DNA from: Elusimicrobiota bacterium
GTDB taxonomy: Bacteria; CG03; SLGR01; JAFGSA01
Reading direction: 5' to 3'
DNA: 64,000 nt
NCBI GenBank assembly: GCA_016934855.1
Contig: JAFGSA010000023.1
Span: 1 to 64,000, forward strand
Part shown: positions 59,818 to 64,000 of the stretch, piece by piece
Numbering within the stretch: the first letter of the stretch is position 1
Layout: every line of letters begins with the position of its first letter
Program-made: the position numbers and the translations under genes
Notes under the pieces: generated by a model
Told to the model about the DNA's origin: nothing
Databases searched by the model: none
The model's input: only the letters and a program-made list of their open reading frames with translations

Positions 59818-60545
59818 AGGATACCGAGGGCTTTTTTCTGTTCTTTAATGAGTTCCTTTATACCCTTGCCGGCCAGCGCCATCATCTCGTCGAGCTGCTC
59901 TTTTTTGAATGTAGCTTCCTCTCCGGTCGCCTGCACTTCCGACAGCCTCCCCGATTCGGACATGACCATGTTCATGTCCACCTGGGCGGTCATGTCTTCC
60001 GAACTGCAAAGATCCAGACATGGCTGGCCGTGTACTATGCCCACACTTATGCCGGCGAGAAAATCAGTTATCGGGAACCTCGTTATCCTCCTGCTCTTCT
60101 GCATGTCTTTTAACAGCATGTACAGGGCGATAAAACCTCCCGTCACTGACGCGGTCCTCGTTCCGCCGTCCGCCTGGATGACATCGCAGTCCACTATTAT
60201 GCTCTCGTAGGGGATGGCCTTCAGTTCGCAGACAGACCTGAGCGACCGCCCTATCAGCCTTTCTATCTCTTTCGTACGGCCGCTTACCTTGTTCCTTTCC
60301 CTGAGAACTCTCTGGGGAGAAGAGTTAGGCAGCATGCAGTACTGTGCGCCTACCCAGCCCTTGCCTGTATCTTTGACGTGCGGCGGCATCCAGTTGCCCG
60401 AAGTAGCGGCGCAGAGCACCCTGGTTCTTCCCACGCTGATAAGAACCGAGTGGGGATTTGAGTCCAGGTAGCCGGTCGTTATGCTTACCTGCCTTTTTTC
60501 ATCGTTCTTTCTCCCGTCTTCCCTGGTAAAATCTTGTTCTTTCAT
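59814..60545 (-). CDS. rph: Ribonuclease PH
   Basis: The 243-residue phosphorolytic exonuclease trims tRNA 3' ends. It has REDGRKNDEKRQVSITTGYL, VGRTRVLCAATSG, the phosphate-binding SGRTKEIERLIGRSLR, VDCDVIQADGGTRTASVTGGFIAL, and SVGIVHGQPCLDL. The length is normal. It overlaps the upstream unknown gene by 4 nt and is followed by rdgB. With tRNA-Pro next door, the group has an RNA and nucleotide quality theme. Confidence 0.97.
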   Translation of the reverse strand: MKEQDFTREDGRKNDEKRQVSITTGYLDSNPHSVLISVGRTRVLCAATSGNWMPPHVKDTGKGWVGAQYCMLPNSSPQRVLRERNKVSGRTKEIERLIGRSLRSVCELKAIPYESIIVDCDVIQADGGTRTASVTGGFIALYMLLKDMQKSRRITRFPITDFLAGISVGIVHGQPCLDLCSSEDMTAQVDMNMVMSESGRLSEVQATGEEATFKKEQLDEMMALAGKGIKELIKEQKKALGIL

Positions 60546-61960
60546 TTCGTGAATTCCTTTGTCTTTTTAAATATGTCGTTCATTATGAGGATGACCAGGG
60601 TGAAGATCAGTACTACTATTATTCTCCTTCCGGAAACTGCCGGCCTTGCCTTGATGCTTTTCACCGTTCTGAGCCCGTTCATACCGAAAGTATCATAATA
60701 GATTTTCAAGTCGCCCGGGGAAAGACAGACGGATCCCATGTCTTTCGGCAGTCTTTCGAAAGACGTTCTGTAGTTTTTATCGAACAGCCATATCTCCGGT
60801 ATGGAATCGAACTTATCCTTCCTGCCGAGCCCCGCCGCCTCCAGTTCCTTCACGGATTTTTTATCATATAAAAGCACGTATACGTATCCGGGCTCCGATT
60901 TCCGCATGGAATTTTCTTCCCTGCCGGTATAATACTCCCCCTGTGGAAGCATCCTGAAATCCATGAAATCCGCGAGCTCCATTCTGTCTCCCCCGTCCGT
61001 AACGATCTCTTTCTTTTCCCTGTCCCACCATAGGAGAGAACCGTTCCTTATGCCCAGCAGGAATATCCTGCGCTCGTATTCTTTAACGGTGCGCCACCCG
61101 GCTTCTTCCAGGCGCATTATCCGCCAGTAACCGGATTCGAAGGTCAGCGCGAATACCTTCTTCCCGTCAGGGCTTACCGAAGCGTCCAGGAGCTTGCCCG
61201 GCGGCTCAGGTATAAACCTGGCTTCGGGGATCCTTACTGAAGCCACGGCCAGATACCGCTTCCCTCCGGAAATGCTCTCGGTATACGCAGCTATATGCTC
61301 CCCGTCAATCCATTTCATCCAGAGCACCCAGTACCCTTTCAGCGATTCCACATCCAGCCAGTCTATTTCGCTCAGGAATTTGAGTCTGCCGGATTTTCTG
61401 ATTATCAGGTTCTGACCTCTCTTGCCGTAGAAATTATAGACTTCGCTGTCGCTGTATACCGGGGCTCCCTCCGACTCGATATCAAGGGTGCCCGCGCCCC
61501 ACCTTAGATAGTAGAGTTTACCGTCATCCAGATAAGGAACCGCCTCTTCCGTTGCGCTCATATCTATACCCGTCTCCTGTGCTATTTCACAGGTCTTGAA
61601 ACTGCTGACTTTAGTAATGTTGTAGCGCGCATTTTCGTATTCCGCACTCCCGTACCTGAAGGGCCTGTCGCCGGCCGATACGGGTCTTTTCGCAAGATCG
61701 ATATGCAGGTAAAAATCCTGCTTCGAGGCGCACAATGTGTTAAATATATGATATGCCCGCTCCCTCTGGTTCTGCGCCCTTATTGTCTCGCCCGCCGATG
61801 TACCGTAAGCATCAGTCAGTTTCAGGACGCTGCCGCCCTTCTTCCAGGTATAGGTCCGGGCATTATCCGCGCAAAAAGCGCACCGAGCCGCAAGAACCGC
61901 AAGGAAAACCGCCGCCAGCGTCACCGGGAAAAAAGCAGTCCGTACCGCGCGGAGTTTCAT
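60542..61960 (-). CDS. Exported protein of unknown function with C-terminal membrane helix
   Basis: The 472-residue protein has a signal peptide (about 1-30), a beta-rich body with propeller-like strands (VSPDGKKVFALTFESGYWRI, LSPGDLKIYYD, GKRYLAVASVRI), and a C-terminal membrane helix (about 448-463, IIVVLIFTLVILIMND) with a short charged tail. I do not recognise a family; TolB-type or other propeller folds are possible. It overlaps both valS (4 nt) and rph (4 nt), so it is expressed with housekeeping genes. Confidence 0.65.
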   Translation of the reverse strand: MKLRAVRTAFFPVTLAAVFLAVLAARCAFCADNARTYTWKKGGSVLKLTDAYGTSAGETIRAQNQRERAYHIFNTLCASKQDFYLHIDLAKRPVSAGDRPFRYGSAEYENARYNITKVSSFKTCEIAQETGIDMSATEEAVPYLDDGKLYYLRWGAGTLDIESEGAPVYSDSEVYNFYGKRGQNLIIRKSGRLKFLSEIDWLDVESLKGYWVLWMKWIDGEHIAAYTESISGGKRYLAVASVRIPEARFIPEPPGKLLDASVSPDGKKVFALTFESGYWRIMRLEEAGWRTVKEYERRIFLLGIRNGSLLWWDREKKEIVTDGGDRMELADFMDFRMLPQGEYYTGREENSMRKSEPGYVYVLLYDKKSVKELEAAGLGRKDKFDSIPEIWLFDKNYRTSFERLPKDMGSVCLSPGDLKIYYDTFGMNGLRTVKSIKARPAVSGRRIIVVLIFTLVILIMNDIFKKTKEFTK

Positions 61961-64000
61961 CTATTCATCTCTTCCAGCGTCTTTTCGAGGCGCTGAAGCT
62001 CCTGTATGTCCTTTTCGAGTTTGTCTTTCACCTTCTGGACGACTTCTTCCTTGGCTTTCTCCACGAAATCCCTGTTCTTGAGTTTCTTGTTCGAAAAACC
62101 GACCTGCTGCTGAAGATCGGTGATCTTCTTGGAAAGCCTCTCCTTTTCCTGCCTTATTATATCCTCCGAGAGCGAAAGATACACGGATATCCTGCCTACC
62201 GCAGCGACCGCATCCGTCTTGTCCCTCTTTACTTTATGCCCCACATCTATGGTATCGAGCCCCCCGAGGAGCTTCAGGTAATCCAGGTGCTGTTTCACAA
62301 GCGCGGCGTCGCCGCCGTCCGCCTTTATCTTCGCGTTAAGCTTTGCCGAAGGCGGCACCTCCATTTCGCCCCTTATATTCCTTATGCCGGAAACGATCTC
62401 CATCAGCAGATCCATCTTTTTCACCTCTTTCCTGTCTATACGCGGGTCCGGGGTGTCAAAAGCGTTAAACTCAAGTATGTCCCCGGCGGGCATCGAGACG
62501 TCTTCCGCTATGTAAGACCACAGCTGGGAAGAGATAAAAGGCATTATGGGGTGAAGCGCCCCGAGTATCCTTGTGAGCACGTGCAGGAGCACGGACTCGA
62601 CCTGCCTTTTTTCCCCGGCGTTATTGGAATACAGCCGGAGTTTCGCTATCTCCAGGTACCAGTCGCAGAAATATTTCCATACGAACTCGTATATGAGCCT
62701 GGCGGCAAGCGCGTTATTGAAATCCAGATAGGCCTCTTTTATCCTTTTTATGAAATCCGAGGACTGATGTATTATCCATTTATCGGCAAGCTGCATGCTG
62801 TCCTGAACCGGTATTTCGATCTTCTCGAGCTTCAGGGTTCCCAGGATCAGGCGCGTGGCGTTCCAGAGCTTATTGCAGAAATTCCTCGCCCCCACAAAAT
62901 CGTCTTCCGAAAGCTGTATATCCCGTCCGGGCACGGCGGATTTCGCCAGCGCAAACCTGAGACTGTCCGTTCCGTACACATCGGTTATCTTCAGCGGGTC
63001 TATCACGTTGCCCTTGGATTTACTCATCTTATTGCCGTGCTCGTCACGGATTATACCGTGTATATAAACGCTGCGGTAAGGGATGTCCCCTATCATCTCG
63101 AGGCCCATCATCACCATCCTGGCGACCCACAGGTACAGTATCTCGTGCCCGGTTACCAGAACCTCCGTAGGATAATAGTATTTCAGGTCTTCGCTGTCTT
63201 CGGGCCATCCGAAAGTGGAAAAAGGCCACAGCGCGGAGGAGAACCATGTATCCAGGACATCGGGGTCCTGTATCAGCTCGCTGCTCCCGCAGGAGGGACA
63301 GCCGGCAGGCTGCTCCAAAGCCACCAGCGGGTTAACTCCGTCCTGGACGTGTATGGTATCGGCAAATTCTATCAGATGCTTATGCGTATAACCTTCCTTT
63401 ATCAATTCGCTGTAGAACCCGTCGGTCCTAGGTATGCTTTCCGTTTCCTTTCCAAGCTTAAGAAGCGCTTCGTGATCCTTCCTGAGATATATCAATATCT
63501 TATCGCCGTCGCATTTTCCGCAGTACCATATGGGCATCCTGTGTCCCCACCATATCTGCCTGCTCAGGCACCAGTCCTTTATGTTATCCAGCCAGTTCAA
63601 ATAGGGTTTGGACCAGTTCGCGGGAAAGAATTTCACGCGGTTCCTTCGGGTAGCCTCTGCCGCCGCTCCGGCAATATCCTCCATCTTCAGGAACCACTGC
63701 AGCTGCTGCAGCGGCTCTATAAGAGTGTCGCACCTGTAGCATATGCCGGGTGCGTGCCTGTAGTTCTCTATCTTCTTCAGGTACCCCTTTTTCTTCAGAT
63801 CTTTAACAAGTTTCTTACGACAATCAAACCTGTCGAGTCCATCATAACTTTTTCCGGCATATGGAGTCATCCTGCCGTCCCTGTCTATCACCACAACTTC
63901 GTCGAGACCATGCCTCTTGCCGATTTCCTCGTCGTTAGGGTCATGGGCGGGCGTAACTTTCACGCATCCCGTGCCGAAACTCTTGTCTACGAATTCGTCT
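61957..64000 (-). CDS. valS: Valyl-tRNA synthetase, C-terminal part
   Basis: The frame is open to the right edge, so the N-terminus and the HIGH motif lie outside. Visible are FGTGCVKVTPAHDPND, the class I editing/catalytic core (RQIWWGHRMPIWYC), the zinc-type CGKCDGD and CPSCGSSEL blocks, the KMSKSKGNVIDP motif, the helical anticodon-binding domain, and the C-terminal coiled coil (about the last 65 residues) that is typical of ValS. It charges tRNA-Val in the cytoplasm. It overlaps the downstream unknown gene by 4 nt. Confidence 0.97.
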   Translation of the reverse strand, partial: DEFVDKSFGTGCVKVTPAHDPNDEEIGKRHGLDEVVVIDRDGRMTPYAGKSYDGLDRFDCRKKLVKDLKKKGYLKKIENYRHAPGICYRCDTLIEPLQQLQWFLKMEDIAGAAAEATRRNRVKFFPANWSKPYLNWLDNIKDWCLSRQIWWGHRMPIWYCGKCDGDKILIYLRKDHEALLKLGKETESIPRTDGFYSELIKEGYTHKHLIEFADTIHVQDGVNPLVALEQPAGCPSCGSSELIQDPDVLDTWFSSALWPFSTFGWPEDSEDLKYYYPTEVLVTGHEILYLWVARMVMMGLEMIGDIPYRSVYIHGIIRDEHGNKMSKSKGNVIDPLKITDVYGTDSLRFALAKSAVPGRDIQLSEDDFVGARNFCNKLWNATRLILGTLKLEKIEIPVQDSMQLADKWIIHQSSDFIKRIKEAYLDFNNALAARLIYEFVWKYFCDWYLEIAKLRLYSNNAGEKRQVESVLLHVLTRILGALHPIMPFISSQLWSYIAEDVSMPAGDILEFNAFDTPDPRIDRKEVKKMDLLMEIVSGIRNIRGEMEVPPSAKLNAKIKADGGDAALVKQHLDYLKLLGGLDTIDVGHKVKRDKTDAVAAVGRISVYLSLSEDIIRQEKERLSKKITDLQQQVGFSNKKLKNRDFVEKAKEEVVQKVKDKLEKDIQELQRLEKTLEEMNR

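Overview
The window looks like chromosome from an uncultivated-type Gram-negative bacterium. Signs of an outer membrane are six beta-barrel proteins of the PorV/UPF0164 or FadL-like kind and secreted proteins with C-terminal FlgD-like domains. I cannot place the phylum from sequence alone; candidate lineages such as Omnitrophota, Elusimicrobiota or their relatives would fit. Nearly all genes are on the minus strand, so the window is best read from high to low coordinates. Many genes overlap as ATGA or TGATG. Several promoters place the -10 box only 7-9 nt before the start codon, which suggests leaderless or nearly leaderless mRNAs.

Region 0.6-31.4 kb is the remarkable part. It is one long co-directional cluster that mixes DNA handling with surface secretion. 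From the promoter near 31.57 kb it runs: a 2240-residue surface protein, a PorV-like barrel, a secreted protein with four SpoVG-like domains, a secreted phospholipase-D-like enzyme, a PorV-like barrel, a ComEC-type metallo-beta-lactamase (MBL) protein, a lamin-tail protein, a PorV-like barrel carrying two ComEA-type helix-hairpin-helix (HhH) domains, a second large barrel with two N-terminal HhH domains, a FadL-like barrel, an S8 protease with its PorV-like partner, a C10 protease with its PorV-like partner, a 53-residue membrane protein, ComEC, a tandem PD-(D/E)XK nuclease, another ComEC-type MBL and a HAMP protein. Each of the five proteins with a C-terminal FlgD-like domain is followed by its own PorV-like gene. 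I read this as a possible DNA uptake or surface DNA-processing system joined to a type-IX-like secretion route. At the left edge a predicted cyclic-di-GMP riboswitch with an intrinsic terminator precedes a truncated surface-protein gene.

Region 31.6-48.8 kb holds housekeeping and envelope genes: UDP-xylose synthesis (ugd, uxs), the queuosine precursor operon queD-queE-queC-queF, a histidine kinase with an unusual response regulator carrying a transmembrane segment and a propeller, polyisoprenyl-phosphate glycan initiation (WecA-like and WecB), then rplM-rpsI-sppA-YIP1-argC-argJ-tsaC-phosphatase-glyA-upp.

Region 48.9-64 kb holds two SGNH hydrolases, tRNA-His and tRNA-Pro, a PabB-PabC fusion, an FAD oxidoreductase, a short archaeal-type PurA, a coiled-coil protein with the same propeller as the response regulator, rdgB, rph, a secreted unknown and the 3' part of valS.

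Several spacers are built from degenerate repeats with a strict 7-bp period, in at least seven word families and both orientations. Some run into genes. They appear to encode the signal peptides of two PorV-like proteins and to supply the stop codons of queF and rdgB.
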